A stretch of DNA of 45,929 bases from Aeromonas lacus (GCF_000764665.1 NZ_JRGM01000038.1:1-45929); one strand, 5' to 3'; counted from the first letter of the stretch, positions 35,916-45,376 are shown. Numbers and translations are program-made. The notes: generated by a model not told the origin, from the letters alone.

Positions 35916-37286
35916 TCAGGCGATCGGTAGTTTGATGGTGACGGTAAGGCCGGTCGGGTGGTTGTTGCTGGCGGCAATGGTGCCGCCGTGGCGCTGGATC
36001 GCCTCCGCCGCGATGGCCAGCCCCAGCCCGGTTCCGCCGGTCTTGGCATTGCGGGCATCATCGACCCGGAAGAAGGGCTGGAACAGCAGCGGCTGCTGCT
36101 CGTCAGGTACGCCGGGCCCGTCATCCCGAATGGTCATCACCCACTCCTTGCCATCCCGATACCACTCCACCTTGATGAACTCGCGGGCATATTTGAGGGC
36201 GTTGCGCAGTGGGTTCTCGATGGCTCGCGAGAGCAGCTCCGGCCACATCTGGATCGACTCGGTCGGCAGTTGCGGTAGCCTGAGCTGTTTGCCGCTCTGG
36301 TTCGCTTCAAACATTGCATCTTCGAGCATGGGCTCCAGCAGATCAGCCAGCGGCTGCACGACGGGCGCCTCCACATGCTGCTGTACCCGCGACAGGTCGA
36401 GCAGGTCACCGATCAGCTTGTCCAGTCGCCCAATTTCCGATTCGATCCGGGCGAGCTCGGCACTGTCGCCCTGCTTGCGGCGGATCAGCGCCTGTGCCAG
36501 CTGCATCCGGGTTAAGGGGCTGCGCAGCTCGTGAGAGATGTCTGATAGCAGCTGTTTCTGCTTCTGGATCATGCTCTTGAGCGTTTCCACCATGCGGCTG
36601 ACATGGTCGGCCAGCTGGCCGATCTCGTCGCGGCGGCCAAGGTTGGGGATCTGCACCTCAAGGTTGCCGGCTGCCAGCTGGGAGACCGATTTCTGCAATT
36701 GCAGGATCGGGCGGGTCAACCGCCAGGCGAGCAGCAGGCAGAGCGGCGTGCTGATCAGCATGGCTACCCCGAGAATGCGGATAGGGTGATCCAGCACCTG
36801 AATAAACAGGAACAGGTAGGGGTTTTCGGCATTGAGCCCGAAATAGACGTGGTAGCTGTGGCCGTGATGCTGCATCAGAAAGGGGCCGGCGATCGCCTTG
36901 CGGTGCTCGTTGCGCAGCATGGGCTTGCCCGGGTCATCGGCATCCACCATGAAGCGCACCACGAACTTGCGGGGATGGGTGGTGGACTGGATCTGCCCCT
37001 TCTCGTCGCGGATATAGACATTGTCCACCGGCAGCATGGCGATGTTGTCCATCGCCTTGGCCAGATCGAAATCCTGATCCGGGTCGGCGGCATTGAGCAG
37101 GGCCTGCACATTGTTCTGCATCCGCGCCACCTCGTGGGTGGGCAGCGGGATCTGGTTGCGGGGATCGAGCGTCGGCAGGCTGATCACTGCCGCGAGGATC
37201 ACCAGCAACATAAACCAGAACCAGAGGAAGATGTGGGTCGAGATCCCGTTGAGGGAGGTGCCCCCCTTTATTCTTGCTCTAGCCAC
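35916..37286 (-). CDS. cpxA: Envelope-stress sensor histidine kinase CpxA
   Basis: CpxA is the inner-membrane kinase/phosphatase of the Cpx envelope-stress system. The protein has an N-terminal membrane helix (about residues 18-38), a periplasmic domain to about 163 and a second helix (about 165-188). HAMP, the phospho-accepting His252 ([13 protein letters not shown]) and the ATPase domain ([22 protein letters not shown]) follow. No ATG exists near the expected start. I chose GTG at 37286, which gives 456 residues (E. coli 457) and overlaps cpxR by 19 bases. The frame stays open through the whole overlap with cpxR, so the start is inferred from length. Confidence 0.93.
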   Translation of the reverse strand: MARARIKGGTSLNGISTHIFLWFWFMLLVILAAVISLPTLDPRNQIPLPTHEVARMQNNVQALLNAADPDQDFDLAKAMDNIAMLPVDNVYIRDEKGQIQSTTHPRKFVVRFMVDADDPGKPMLRNEHRKAIAGPFLMQHHGHSYHVYFGLNAENPYLFLFIQVLDHPIRILGVAMLISTPLCLLLAWRLTRPILQLQKSVSQLAAGNLEVQIPNLGRRDEIGQLADHVSRMVETLKSMIQKQKQLLSDISHELRSPLTRMQLAQALIRRKQGDSAELARIESEIGRLDKLIGDLLDLSRVQQHVEAPVVQPLADLLEPMLEDAMFEANQSGKQLRLPQLPTESIQMWPELLSRAIENPLRNALKYAREFIKVEWYRDGKEWVMTIRDDGPGVPDEQQPLLFQPFFRVDDARNAKTGGTGLGLAIAAEAIQRHGGTIAASNNHPTGLTVTIKLPIA

Positions 37287-37963
37287 AGATAGCCGCGCCC
37301 CCGTACGGTTTTGAAACGGGGCTGGCCATCGGTGCGCTCCGGCAACTTCTTGCGCAGGTTGCTCAGGTGCATGTCGATGGCGCGATCGAAGGGTTCCAGC
37401 TTCTTGCCTAGCACCTGCTCGGAGAGGTGGCTCTTGCTGACAATCTGGCCGGGGTTGCGCAGCAGACACTCCAGCAGGCCGAACTCGGTGGCGGTCAGCT
37501 CCAGCAGCTGCTCGCCGCAGCGGGCCTGCTGCAGGCCGGGTTGCAGCACTATGTCCATAAAGCTGACTTCGTCGGAGGAGTTGCCGCGCTGGGGCGGGGC
37601 GCTCTGGGTGCGGCGCAGGATGGCACGCACCCTGGCCAGCAGCTCCCGATCATCGAAAGGCTTGGCCAGATAGTCGTCGGCCCCCGCCTCAAGACCGTTG
37701 ACCCGATCCTGGCTGTCGCCACGGGCGGTCAGCATCAGTACCGGTGTTTCATGGGTTTTGCGCAGCTTGGCCAGCATGGCGAAGCCGTTGAGTTTGGGCA
37801 TCATCACATCGAGCAGCACCAGATTGAAGCTCTGTTCTGCCAGTCGTTGCAGCCCCTCTTCACCATCCTCGGCGACCGTGACCTGAAATCCCTCCAGGGT
37901 CAGAATTTCGGTGAGCAACTGGGTCAATTCAAGATCGTCGTCGACCAGGAGTATTCTGTTCAT
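37268..37963 (-). CDS. cpxR: Envelope-stress response regulator CpxR
   Basis: The 231-residue OmpR-type regulator has a receiver domain with Asp8, Asp9, phospho-acceptor Asp52 (LLDVMMPKLNG) and Lys101 (AKPFDD). A winged-helix DNA-binding domain follows (about 130-230, ending [14 protein letters not shown]). It controls envelope-protein folding and related genes when phosphorylated by CpxA. The first gene of the cpxRA operon, it is divergent from fieF. cpxP, which lies between cpxR and fieF in E. coli, is missing: only 85 bases separate the two start codons. Confidence 0.96.
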   Translation of the reverse strand: MNRILLVDDDLELTQLLTEILTLEGFQVTVAEDGEEGLQRLAEQSFNLVLLDVMMPKLNGFAMLAKLRKTHETPVLMLTARGDSQDRVNGLEAGADDYLAKPFDDRELLARVRAILRRTQSAPPQRGNSSDEVSFMDIVLQPGLQQARCGEQLLELTATEFGLLECLLRNPGQIVSKSHLSEQVLGKKLEPFDRAIDMHLSNLRKKLPERTDGQPRFKTVRGRGYLWLEQE

Positions 37964-38012
37964 CGGGTGTTATTCCGCAGATTTTCGCGCCAAACTGACG
38001 CCGGGGTCAGGG

Positions 38013-38018
38013 TATAAT
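38013..38018 (+). promoter_or_regulatory. Candidate -10 element of the fieF-cysE operon
   Basis: A perfect TATAAT lies 30 bases before the fieF start. The -35 region at proper spacing is weak, and no GTAAA-N5-GTAAA CpxR box is visible in the short cpxR-fieF gap. Confidence 0.45.
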
Positions 38019-38048
38019 AAGTTTTTCATCGCCAGAGGAAAGCCGGTT

Positions 38049-38960
38049 TTGAGCCATCAACAATATTCCCGTTGGGTTACCTTTGCCAGCATGGCGGCCG
38101 TTACGACCGCCACCCTGCTCATCATCGGCAAACTGATCGCCTGGCTGATGACAGATTCATCAACCTTGCTGGCATCCCTGACTGACTCCTTCATGGATGT
38201 GAGCGCCTCCATCATCAACCTGCTGGCCATCCGTTATGCGCTGGCCCCTGCCGATGACGAGCACCGTTTTGGCCATGGCAAGGCGGAGTCGCTGGCCGGA
38301 CTCATCCAGTCGGCTTTTATCTCGGGTTCGGCGCTGCTGCTGGTGATGCATGGTATCTCCTCCCTGCTCAATCAGGCGCCTATCCAGCGGCTGGAGGCGG
38401 GCCTCTGGGTCAGTGGTGGCTCCATCGTGCTGACCTTGCTGCTGGTCAGTTTCCAGAGCGTTGTCATTCGCAAGACCAACAGCGTCGCCATCAAGGCCGA
38501 CATGCTGCACTACCGCTCTGATCTGTTGCTCAACGCCGGGGTGTTGCTGGCGCTGGTGCTGGCAGGACAGGGGTGGTACTGGGCCGACGGCCTGTTTGCC
38601 ATCCTGATCGGTCTGTTCCTGCTGTGGGGGGCGTTGCATATTGGTTACGAATCGGTGCAGGCGCTGCTCGATCGTCAGTTGCCAGCCGAAGAACAAGCGA
38701 GAATAATGGCCCTCTGCTGCGCCGTCGAAGGGGTTCATGGCGTCCACGATCTGCGCACCCGCCAGTCGGGGCCGACCCGCTTTGTGCAGCTGCACCTGGA
38801 GCTGGATGACCAGATCCCTCTGGTCAAGGCCCACCAAATCGCTGATGAAGCCGAGTTGGCCGTGCGCCAGGCTTTCGAGCGAATGGATGTCATTATCCAC
38901 ATGGACCCCATCTCGGTGCTGACAAAAGAACAACAAAGCCCTCACCCTGAACAACAGTAG
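38049..38960 (+). CDS. fieF: Cation-efflux transporter FieF (CDF family)
   Basis: FieF (YiiP) is a proton-coupled zinc/iron exporter of the inner membrane. The protein has six hydrophobic segments and the metal site A motifs TDSFMD (about residue 41) and LHYRSD (about 150). A cytoplasmic domain with HDLRTRQSGPTRFVQLHLE follows. The preferred start is TTG at 38049, which follows AGAGGA by about ten bases and gives 303 residues (E. coli 300). The frame extends upstream but only into cpxR. The next gene, cysE, starts 8 bases after the stop. Confidence 0.95.
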   Translation: MSHQQYSRWVTFASMAAVTTATLLIIGKLIAWLMTDSSTLLASLTDSFMDVSASIINLLAIRYALAPADDEHRFGHGKAESLAGLIQSAFISGSALLLVMHGISSLLNQAPIQRLEAGLWVSGGSIVLTLLLVSFQSVVIRKTNSVAIKADMLHYRSDLLLNAGVLLALVLAGQGWYWADGLFAILIGLFLLWGALHIGYESVQALLDRQLPAEEQARIMALCCAVEGVHGVHDLRTRQSGPTRFVQLHLELDDQIPLVKAHQIADEAELAVRQAFERMDVIIHMDPISVLTKEQQSPHPEQQ

Positions 38961-38968
38961 GCTGCAAC

Positions 38969-39748
38969 ATGGATGATCTGGTTGCCAAAACCTGGCAGAA
39001 AATTCAGCAAGAAGCACAGTGCATGGCGGCCCAGGAGCCGATGCTGGCCAGCTTCTTCCACTCCACCATTCTCAATCACAAGAATTTGCGCTCGGCCCTC
39101 AGCTTCCAGCTGGCCAACAAGCTCGACAGCGCCACCATGCCCGCCATCGCCCTGCGCGAGGTGATTGAGCTGGCCCTGCGCAGCGAGCCGGAGCTGCTGA
39201 CCGTGGTCGCCGCCGACATCTGTGCCGTACAGGATCGCGATCCGGCGGTTGACCTCTTCTCCACTCCGCTGCTCTACCTCAAGGGATTCCATGCTCTGCA
39301 GGGCTATCGGGTCGCCAACTGGCTGTGGCGTCAGGGGCGCCGCTCGCTGGCACTCTACCTGCAGAACCAGATCTCGGTGGTATTCGGGGTCGATGTGCAT
39401 CCGGCAGCCCGCATCGGCAAGGGGATTATGTTCGACCACGCCACCGGCATAGTGGTGGGTGAGACGGCGGTGATTGAAGATGACGTCTCGATCCTGCAGA
39501 GCGTGACGCTGGGCGGTACCGGCAAGGAGAGCGGCGATCGCCATCCCAAGATCCGCGAAGGGGTGATGATAGGGGCGGGCGCCAAGGTGCTCGGCAATAT
39601 CGAAGTGGGCATGGGCGCCAAAATTGGTGCCGGCAGCGTGGTGATCAACCCGGTGCCGCCCCATACCACAGTCGCTGGCGTACCCGCCAAGATCGTCGGC
39701 CGTCCGGAGTGCGACAAACCGTCGCTGGATATGGATCAGTGCCTCTGA
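38969..39748 (+). CDS. cysE: Serine O-acetyltransferase
   Basis: CysE acetylates serine from acetyl-CoA, the first step of cysteine synthesis, and is normally inhibited by cysteine. The 259-residue protein has the N-terminal helical hexamer domain and a left-handed beta-helix of hexapeptide repeats from about residue 130, with the catalytic-site segment FDHATGIVVGETAVI. The shorter C-terminus (E. coli 273) still ends in a hydrophobic residue preceded by acidic residues (MDQCL), the type of tail that docks to cysteine synthase CysK. It is in an apparent operon between fieF and a membrane protein gene. Confidence 0.96.
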   Translation: MDDLVAKTWQKIQQEAQCMAAQEPMLASFFHSTILNHKNLRSALSFQLANKLDSATMPAIALREVIELALRSEPELLTVVAADICAVQDRDPAVDLFSTPLLYLKGFHALQGYRVANWLWRQGRRSLALYLQNQISVVFGVDVHPAARIGKGIMFDHATGIVVGETAVIEDDVSILQSVTLGGTGKESGDRHPKIREGVMIGAGAKVLGNIEVGMGAKIGAGSVVINPVPPHTTVAGVPAKIVGRPECDKPSLDMDQCL

Positions 39749-39768
39749 TCTCCCGGCCGGAGTAGTCG

Positions 39769-41049
39769 ATGGTCAAACGCTGGTCGGGTTATCTGATCCT
39801 GGGGATGTGGCTGCTCAACCTGCTGCATCTCTACCTGGGGTTCTCTCCCTGGCCGGCGGCCATTGCTGCCGGGGGCGCTTCCCTGCTCACCTGGCCCTGG
39901 CTGGCCGGTGCCGCCAGACGGCAGGCGCTGGCACTTTACGGCGCCGCGTTTTTGCTGTTGCTCTTCTCCTGGTGGCGGGGGGCCAGCTTCAGTGCCGATG
40001 CCTGGCTGCTGCCCAACATCAATATGCTCACTATGTTTGCTGCGGTGAGCACCCTCAATCTCGTTACCTCGGGTCTCTTGACCGGTACCACTTCGTGGCA
40101 AGGGCGCAAGGGGCTGTGGAGCACCATGGCCAGCCTCAATCTGCTGGGGGCCGTCATCAACCTCTCGGTGCTTTTTATCATCGGCGATCGGCTGGAACGT
40201 AACGGCACCCTTGAGCGACGTCAGGTGCTGGTGCTGAGCCGCATCTTCTGCGTCGCCGCCTTCTGGTCCCCCTTCTTTGTCGCCATGGCGGTGGCACTCA
40301 CTTACGCACCGGGCCTCAAGCTGTCGAACATCTTGCCGTTTGGCGTGGTGGCGACCCTGCTGGCAATGACGATAACGGCCTGGCAGGTGGAGCGGATCGG
40401 GGTGACGGATTTTTCCGGCTATCCGCTGCGGCTGCAGACCCTGGGGCTGCCGATCACCCTGGCCGGGCTGGTGCTGCTCATCAAGCAGATCTGGCCAGAT
40501 CTCGGCATCATGGCGGTTATTGCGCTGGTGGCACCGCTGCTGGCACTGCTCTTTATGCCGCATACCGGCCGTAAGGCCGCGCTGAAACGACAGGTGGTGG
40601 AGCGCTTTCCTGCCATCGGTGGTCAACTGGTGCTGTTTCTGGGGGCCGGTCTGCTGGCTGCTGGCATCAACAGCGCCGTGTCGGTCATCGATCTTGGCGG
40701 TGGTCATGGTTTGCCACTGTTCAACCACTTCGGCTGGCTGGAGGCATCCCTCGCACTCTTGCTGATCCTGCTGGTAGCCATCGTCGGGGTACACCCACTC
40801 ATCAGTATCTCCGGACTGGCACCGTTGCTCTGGCCTCTGTCACCGGATCCCAGCCTGCTCGGCATGTGTTTTCTGCTGGGGTGGGGGATTGCCACGGGTA
40901 CCAGCCCGCTCTCCGGATCCAATCTGGCGCTGGCCTCCCGCTACAACCTGAGTGCTGCCGCCATCTTGCGTGGCAACCTGCTCTACGGCCTGCTGATGTA
41001 CGGGGTTGGCTGTCTGCTGATGGGGGGCTATATCGCTCTTCACCGGTGA
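39769..41049 (+). CDS. Multi-spanning membrane protein, probable transporter
   Basis: The 426-residue protein has about eleven hydrophobic segments and almost no soluble domain. The segment GWGIATGTSPLSGSNLALASRY near residue 375, and a mid-protein DRLERNGTLERRQVLVLSR cytoplasmic loop, recall permeases of the ion-transporter superfamily. I cannot name a family with confidence. It starts 20 bases after cysE and probably belongs to the fieF-cysE transcript, which makes a link to cysteine or metal homeostasis possible but unproved. No terminator is obvious after it. Confidence 0.8.
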   Translation: MVKRWSGYLILGMWLLNLLHLYLGFSPWPAAIAAGGASLLTWPWLAGAARRQALALYGAAFLLLLFSWWRGASFSADAWLLPNINMLTMFAAVSTLNLVTSGLLTGTTSWQGRKGLWSTMASLNLLGAVINLSVLFIIGDRLERNGTLERRQVLVLSRIFCVAAFWSPFFVAMAVALTYAPGLKLSNILPFGVVATLLAMTITAWQVERIGVTDFSGYPLRLQTLGLPITLAGLVLLIKQIWPDLGIMAVIALVAPLLALLFMPHTGRKAALKRQVVERFPAIGGQLVLFLGAGLLAAGINSAVSVIDLGGGHGLPLFNHFGWLEASLALLLILLVAIVGVHPLISISGLAPLLWPLSPDPSLLGMCFLLGWGIATGTSPLSGSNLALASRYNLSAAAILRGNLLYGLLMYGVGCLLMGGYIALHR

Positions 41050-41216
41050 GCTGCGCAGGATGCGAGAAAAATAGACGCATATTTAGACAATACCTCTGTG
41101 GAAGAGGCATTTTGCAGCGCACTGGCTTGTTTGTGCCGATAGGCTCGGGGTATGCTGGCTCCACGCGCTTGAATCGCCCTCTGTGGGGCATCGCAATTGA
41201 ACAAACAGGTATGCAT

Positions 41217-41426
41217 ATGTCACTAGAAGTCCTTGAGCAACTCGAATCCAAAGTACAATCCGCCGTCGACAACATCTCCCTGCTGAAGATGGAACTGGAC
41301 GATCTGAAAGAGCAGAACACCAAGCTGCAAGACGAGAACCATCAGCTTCGCAACGAGCACGCTGCATGGCAGGAGCGTCTGCGTGCCCTGCTGGGCAAGA
41401 TGGATCAGATGGGCGAAAGCATCTGA
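41217..41426 (+). CDS. zapB: Cell division protein ZapB
   Basis: ZapB is a small all-coiled-coil protein that stabilises the FtsZ ring together with ZapA and MatP. The 69-residue product starts MSLEVLEQLESKVQSAVDNI, like E. coli ZapB, and ends with the conserved WQERLRALLGKMDQM. It is about ten residues shorter than the E. coli protein, within the central heptads. I chose the ATG at 41217 because AGG lies seven bases upstream; an ATG two codons earlier is adjacent to it. The rest of the longer open frame upstream overlaps the membrane-protein gene and is not part of it. Confidence 0.93.
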   Translation: MSLEVLEQLESKVQSAVDNISLLKMELDDLKEQNTKLQDENHQLRNEHAAWQERLRALLGKMDQMGESI

Positions 41427-41450
41427 TCGGTCGCTATCCGCGAGAATTGA

Positions 41451-41486
41451 AAACGGGCCGCTCCATGAGCGGCCCGTTTGTTTTGG
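41451..41486. terminator. Bidirectional terminator between zapB and elbB
   Basis: The stem AAACGGGCCGCT / AGCGGCCCGTTT has a CCATG loop and is followed by GTTTT. It lies between converging genes. Confidence 0.9.
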
Positions 41487-41498
41487 TAGGCCGGGAAA

Positions 41499-42149
41499 TC
41501 AGAGTGCCAGCAGCTGTTTGACGGTTTTCTCGATACCGTCTGCCGCTTCTACGATATTGCTGGCCAGCATGTAGGCAGGACTGGAGATCACCTTGCGCTC
41601 CTGATCCACCACGAACTCGTTGACCGGACAGTTGAGGTGGCTGCCGCCCATCGCTTCGATGGCGTTGGCGGTGCCTTCGTCATGACCTATGGTGGCCAGG
41701 GTGCCAGCGCCGTAGATGAGCGGGATCATGGCCGGAGCGATGCAGATATAGGCGGCCGGTTTGTTGGCATTGGCAAAGCTTTGGCACGCCTTCAGCACGT
41801 CAGGCTGGATTTGGCACTCCGCTCCCTTGATGGCGAAGTCGCACAGGTTCTTGGCTGCGCCAAAGCCGCCGGGTACCAGCAGGGCGTCATAATCGGCCGC
41901 ATCCAGCTCGGCCACATCCTTTATCTGGCCGCGGCAGATACGCGCCGCTTCGACCAGCACGTTGCGACTCTCCCCCTCGCTCACTTCACCGGTCAGGTGG
42001 TTGATCACATGGAGCTGCGTGACGTTCGGAGCGAAGCACTGCACGGTAGCACCCTGACGTGCCAGTGCCAGCAAGCTGATGACGGCTTCATGAATTTCTG
42101 CCCCGTCAAAGACGCCGCAGCCACTCAAAATCACGGCCACTTTTTTCAT
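41499..42149 (-). CDS. elbB: ElbB family glyoxalase-like protein (DJ-1/PfpI superfamily)
   Basis: The 216-residue protein (E. coli 217) begins KKVAVILSGCGVFDGAEIHEAV and has LLVPGGFGAAKNLCDFA, and the nucleophile region with a cysteine (AAYICIAPAMIPLIYG). ElbB (SCRP-27A, formerly tied to isoprenoid synthesis) has glyoxalase III-type activity on glyoxal in vitro; its physiological role is unclear. The ATG at 42149 is preceded by AAGGAG six bases upstream, so the 24 extra in-frame codons upstream are excluded. It is divergent from polA across a 400-base gap. Confidence 0.95.
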   Translation of the reverse strand: MKKVAVILSGCGVFDGAEIHEAVISLLALARQGATVQCFAPNVTQLHVINHLTGEVSEGESRNVLVEAARICRGQIKDVAELDAADYDALLVPGGFGAAKNLCDFAIKGAECQIQPDVLKACQSFANANKPAAYICIAPAMIPLIYGAGTLATIGHDEGTANAIEAMGGSHLNCPVNEFVVDQERKVISSPAYMLASNIVEAADGIEKTVKQLLAL

Positions 42150-42381
42150 GGCAAACTCCTTGTTGTTGAAAATGTGAGCCAAGATGGATTGTTGTACTTT
42201 TGTATGGTTATCGCTCGCCATCTGCTGGTCAAGTCATCTTGCTGTGCTAGGATTGTTTCGTTTCGGATCCTGCCGTACCCACTCCCTTAAATTTTTTTCC
42301 ACATTGATCGAGATCATTCTCATGGTCTGGTGATCAGTTTTTATGATCTCAATATATTGTTATATATGTATTTTTTGTTTT

Positions 42382-42390
42382 TTATCCACA
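42382..42390 (+). promoter_or_regulatory. DnaA box 1
   Basis: A perfect TTATCCACA at the right edge of the A/T run, 160 bases before the polA start. Confidence 0.75.
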
Positions 42391-42436
42391 GCGTTGTCAC
42401 TGTGGTTTTTCCGTGCATCCATTTTTGAACACAGAG

Positions 42437-42445
42437 TTATCCACA
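42437..42445 (+). promoter_or_regulatory. DnaA box 2
   Basis: A perfect TTATCCACA preceded by ACAGAG, the same flank as the R4 box of E. coli oriC; 105 bases before polA. Confidence 0.75.
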
Positions 42446-42549
42446 TATTTGAGGCTTGTGTGGCTCTTTCTGCCGGGTCTCTGCCCCCCTTGGTGTGAGG
42501 GGGCCCCTGTGGCATCCTAGCGGCTGTTTATCTCTGGCAGGACGATTTC

Positions 42550-45300
42550 ATGGCCCCTAGCAATCCCCTTATTCTGGTCGACGGCTCCTCTTATCTTTAC
42601 CGCGCCTTCTTTGCCTCCCAGCAGGCCGATCTGCGCACCTCGACCGGTTTGCCGAGCGGCGCCGTCCGTGTCATGGCCAACATGATGCGCAGCCTGCGCA
42701 AGCAGTATCCCGACTGCCATGTGGCCGTGGTGTTCGATGCCAAAGGCAAGACCTTCCGCGACGACATCTATCCCGAATACAAGGCCAACCGGGCCAGCAT
42801 GCCGGACGATCTGCGCAGCCAGGTTGCCCCCATCCACCAGATGATCAAGGCGATGGGTTTCCCCTTCCTGATGGTGGAAGGGGTAGAAGCGGACGATGTG
42901 ATCGGCACCCTGGCCCGTCAGGCGACCGAGAAGCAGTTACCGGTGCTGATCAGTACCGGTGACAAGGACATGGCGCAGCTGGTCTCCGACCACGTCACCC
43001 TGATTGACACCATGAAAGATGTGAAGACCGATCGGGAAGGGGTGATCGAGAAGTTCGGCGTACCGCCCGAGCTCATCATCGACTACCTGGCCCTGATGGG
43101 GGACAAGGTGGACAACATCCCCGGCATGACCGGCGTTGGCGAGAAGACCGCACTGGCCCTGCTGCAGGGGATCGGCAGCATCGACGAGATCGCCGCGAAC
43201 CTCGACAAGGTGGCTGCGCTCGGTTTCCGTGGCTCCAAGGCGTTCGCCGACAAGTTCCGCGAGCAGGAAGAGCAGGTGCGCCTCTCCTATGTGCTGGCCA
43301 CCATCAAAACCGACGTGGCGCTGGAGCAGAGTCTGGAAGAGCTGCAGCTCGGCCCTATCGACAAGGAGGCTCTGCTGGCGGTCTATCGCGAGTACGAGCT
43401 GCGCAACCTGATCAAAGAGCTGGAGTCTGGCAGTGAAGAGAGCGGAGCCGAAGGTGATGATGAAGTCGCCGCCCCTGCTGCTGCCATCGAAACCGACTAC
43501 CGCTGCATTCTGGATGAGGCCGAGTTCGACGGCTGGCTGGCCCAGCTGCAGGCCGCGCCGCTGTTTGCCTTCGACACCGAGACCACCAGTCTCGACTATA
43601 TGGAAGCTCGCGTCGTTGGCGTATCTTTCGCCATCGAGCCGGGCAAGGCAGCCTACGTCCCCTTCGGCCACGACTATCTGGGGGCGCCGGTGCAGCTGAC
43701 CGAGGCCGTGGTACTCGGCAAGCTCAAGCCGCTGCTGGAAGATCCGGCCCGCCTCAAGGTGGGGCAGAACCTCAAGTACGACCGCAACGTGCTGCTCAAT
43801 CACGGCATCGAGCTGCAGGGTATCGCCTACGACACCATGCTCGAGTCCTATGTGCTCAACTCCACTGCCAGCCGTCACGACATGGATTCACTGGCTCGCA
43901 AGTATCTGAACGCCGAGACCATCTCGTTCGAGGACATCGCCGGCAAGGGGGTCAAGCAGCTCACCTTCAACCAGATCGAGCTGGAGCAGGCGGCCCCCTA
44001 TGCGGCGGAAGATGCTGACATTACCTTGCGTCTGCATCAGGCGCTGTGGGGCAAGCTCTCTACCGAGCCGGGCCTCGCCAAAGTATTCAGCGAGATCGAA
44101 TTGCCCCTGTTGCCGGTTCTGGCGCGAATGGAGCGACTCGGTACCACTATCGAACCCAAGCTGCTGCATCAGCAGAGTCAGGAGATCGAAGTGCGTCTGG
44201 CGGAACTGGAGAAACAGGCCCACGAGCTGGCCGGGCAGGAGTTCAACCTCTCCTCGCCCAAGCAGCTGGGGGAGATCCTCTTCACCAAGCTGGGGCTGCC
44301 GATCATCAAAAAGACCCCCAAGGGTGCGCCATCCACTGCGGAAGAGGTGCTGGCCGAGCTGGCTGAGACCTATGAGCTGCCGCGCCTCCTGATGGAGCAC
44401 CGTGGGTTGGCCAAGCTCAAGTCCACCTACACCGACAAGCTGCCGCTGATGATCAAGCCGCAGACCGGACGGGTACACACCTCCTATCATCAGGCAGTGG
44501 CGGCAACCGGTCGACTCTCCTCCACCGATCCCAACCTGCAGAACATCCCGGTACGCAACGAACAGGGGCGCCGGATCCGTCAGGCCTTTATCCCGTGCGC
44601 CGGTTACAAGCTGGTGGCGGCAGACTACTCCCAGATCGAGTTGCGCATCATGGCGCACCTTTCCGGTGACAAGGGGCTGCTGACCGCCTTTGCCGAGGGC
44701 AAGGACATCCACAAGGCGACTGCCGCCGAGGTGTTTGGTGTAGCGCTTGATGCGGTGACCAGTGACATGCGCCGCAGTGCCAAGGCGATCAACTTCGGCC
44801 TTATCTACGGCATGAGTGCCTTTGGTCTGGCCAAGCAGTTGGGTATCGGCCGTGCCGAGGCGCAGAAGTACATGGATCTCTACTTCGAGCGCTATCCGGG
44901 CGTACTGGAGTATATGGAGCGCACCCGTCAGCAGGCGGAAGCCCAGGGTTATGTCGAGACCCTGTTTGGCCGTCGTTTATATCTGCCGGATATCAAGTCC
45001 CGCAACGCCGGTCTGCGCAAGGCAGCTGAACGGGCCGCCATCAACGCGCCCATGCAGGGTACGGCTGCCGACATCATCAAGCGCGCCATGATCAACGTGG
45101 ATGGCTGGATCCGCGGGATTGAAGATGAGTCGATCCGCATGCTGATGCAGGTACACGATGAACTGGTGTTCGAGATCCGCGAAGAGAAGCTGGAGGAGTA
45201 CATCGCCATCATCAAGGAGAAGATGTCTGCCGCAGCTGAACTGGATGTGCCGCTGGTGGTGGAGGCGGGCACCGGCGACAACTGGGATCAGGCCCACTGA
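42550..45300 (+). CDS. polA: DNA polymerase I
   Basis: Pol I removes RNA primers and fills gaps during replication and repair. All three domains of the 916-residue protein are intact. The 5'-3' exonuclease (about 1-290) has [10 protein letters not shown] and GVGEKTA. The 3'-5' exonuclease (about 320-510) has [18 protein letters not shown] and [10 protein letters not shown], so the proofreading acidic residues are present. The polymerase domain has motif A ([17 protein letters not shown]), motif B ([16 protein letters not shown]) and motif C ([11 protein letters not shown]). AGGAC precedes the ATG by eight bases. An acidic linker [16 protein letters not shown] joins the first two domains. Confidence 0.99.
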   Translation: MAPSNPLILVDGSSYLYRAFFASQQADLRTSTGLPSGAVRVMANMMRSLRKQYPDCHVAVVFDAKGKTFRDDIYPEYKANRASMPDDLRSQVAPIHQMIKAMGFPFLMVEGVEADDVIGTLARQATEKQLPVLISTGDKDMAQLVSDHVTLIDTMKDVKTDREGVIEKFGVPPELIIDYLALMGDKVDNIPGMTGVGEKTALALLQGIGSIDEIAANLDKVAALGFRGSKAFADKFREQEEQVRLSYVLATIKTDVALEQSLEELQLGPIDKEALLAVYREYELRNLIKELESGSEESGAEGDDEVAAPAAAIETDYRCILDEAEFDGWLAQLQAAPLFAFDTETTSLDYMEARVVGVSFAIEPGKAAYVPFGHDYLGAPVQLTEAVVLGKLKPLLEDPARLKVGQNLKYDRNVLLNHGIELQGIAYDTMLESYVLNSTASRHDMDSLARKYLNAETISFEDIAGKGVKQLTFNQIELEQAAPYAAEDADITLRLHQALWGKLSTEPGLAKVFSEIELPLLPVLARMERLGTTIEPKLLHQQSQEIEVRLAELEKQAHELAGQEFNLSSPKQLGEILFTKLGLPIIKKTPKGAPSTAEEVLAELAETYELPRLLMEHRGLAKLKSTYTDKLPLMIKPQTGRVHTSYHQAVAATGRLSSTDPNLQNIPVRNEQGRRIRQAFIPCAGYKLVAADYSQIELRIMAHLSGDKGLLTAFAEGKDIHKATAAEVFGVALDAVTSDMRRSAKAINFGLIYGMSAFGLAKQLGIGRAEAQKYMDLYFERYPGVLEYMERTRQQAEAQGYVETLFGRRLYLPDIKSRNAGLRKAAERAAINAPMQGTAADIIKRAMINVDGWIRGIEDESIRMLMQVHDELVFEIREEKLEEYIAIIKEKMSAAAELDVPLVVEAGTGDNWDQAH

Positions 45301-45345
45301 CCTCCGGTCAGCCGTTTTGCACTGCTATATAGCTATATAAGAAGC

Positions 45346-45376
45346 GAAGCCCGGCATCATGCCGGGCTTCCTGTTT
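45346..45376. terminator. Terminator between polA and the gamma-carbonic-anhydrase-like gene
   Basis: The stem GAAGCCCGGC / GCCGGGCTTC has an ATCAT loop, followed by CTGTTT. The T tract is modest on both strands. Just upstream (45324-45339) is GCTATATA repeated twice in tandem. Confidence 0.7.

Larger units (their letters stand above)
42266..42445. promoter_or_regulatory. polA upstream region with DnaA boxes, AT-rich stretch and GATC cluster
   Basis: The 400-base gap between elbB and polA has unusual content for this GC-rich window. Five GATC sites lie between 42266 and 42348 (42266, 42306, 42312, 42332, 42345). A nearly pure A/T run spans about 42349-42385. Two perfect DnaA boxes TTATCCACA lie at 42382-42390 and 42437-42445, in the same orientation 55 bases apart, and there is one near match (TTTTCCACA, 42295-42303). 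DnaA is reported to stimulate polA expression in E. coli, so regulation of polA is the simplest reading. The promoter itself is not clear; TTGTTA (42357-42362) and TTTTAT (42380-42385), 17 bases apart, are one option. Confidence 0.65.

Noticed and set aside
42266..42445. Primary chromosomal origin oriC
   Set aside because: Only two perfect DnaA boxes are present and the usual oriC neighbours (mnmG, mioC, dnaA) are absent, so I kept it as a regulatory or secondary site.
45324..45339. GCTATATA tandem repeat as a mobile-element footprint
   Set aside because: It is only two copies of eight bases, with no adjacent transposase or inverted repeats; more likely chance in an AT-rich spacer.
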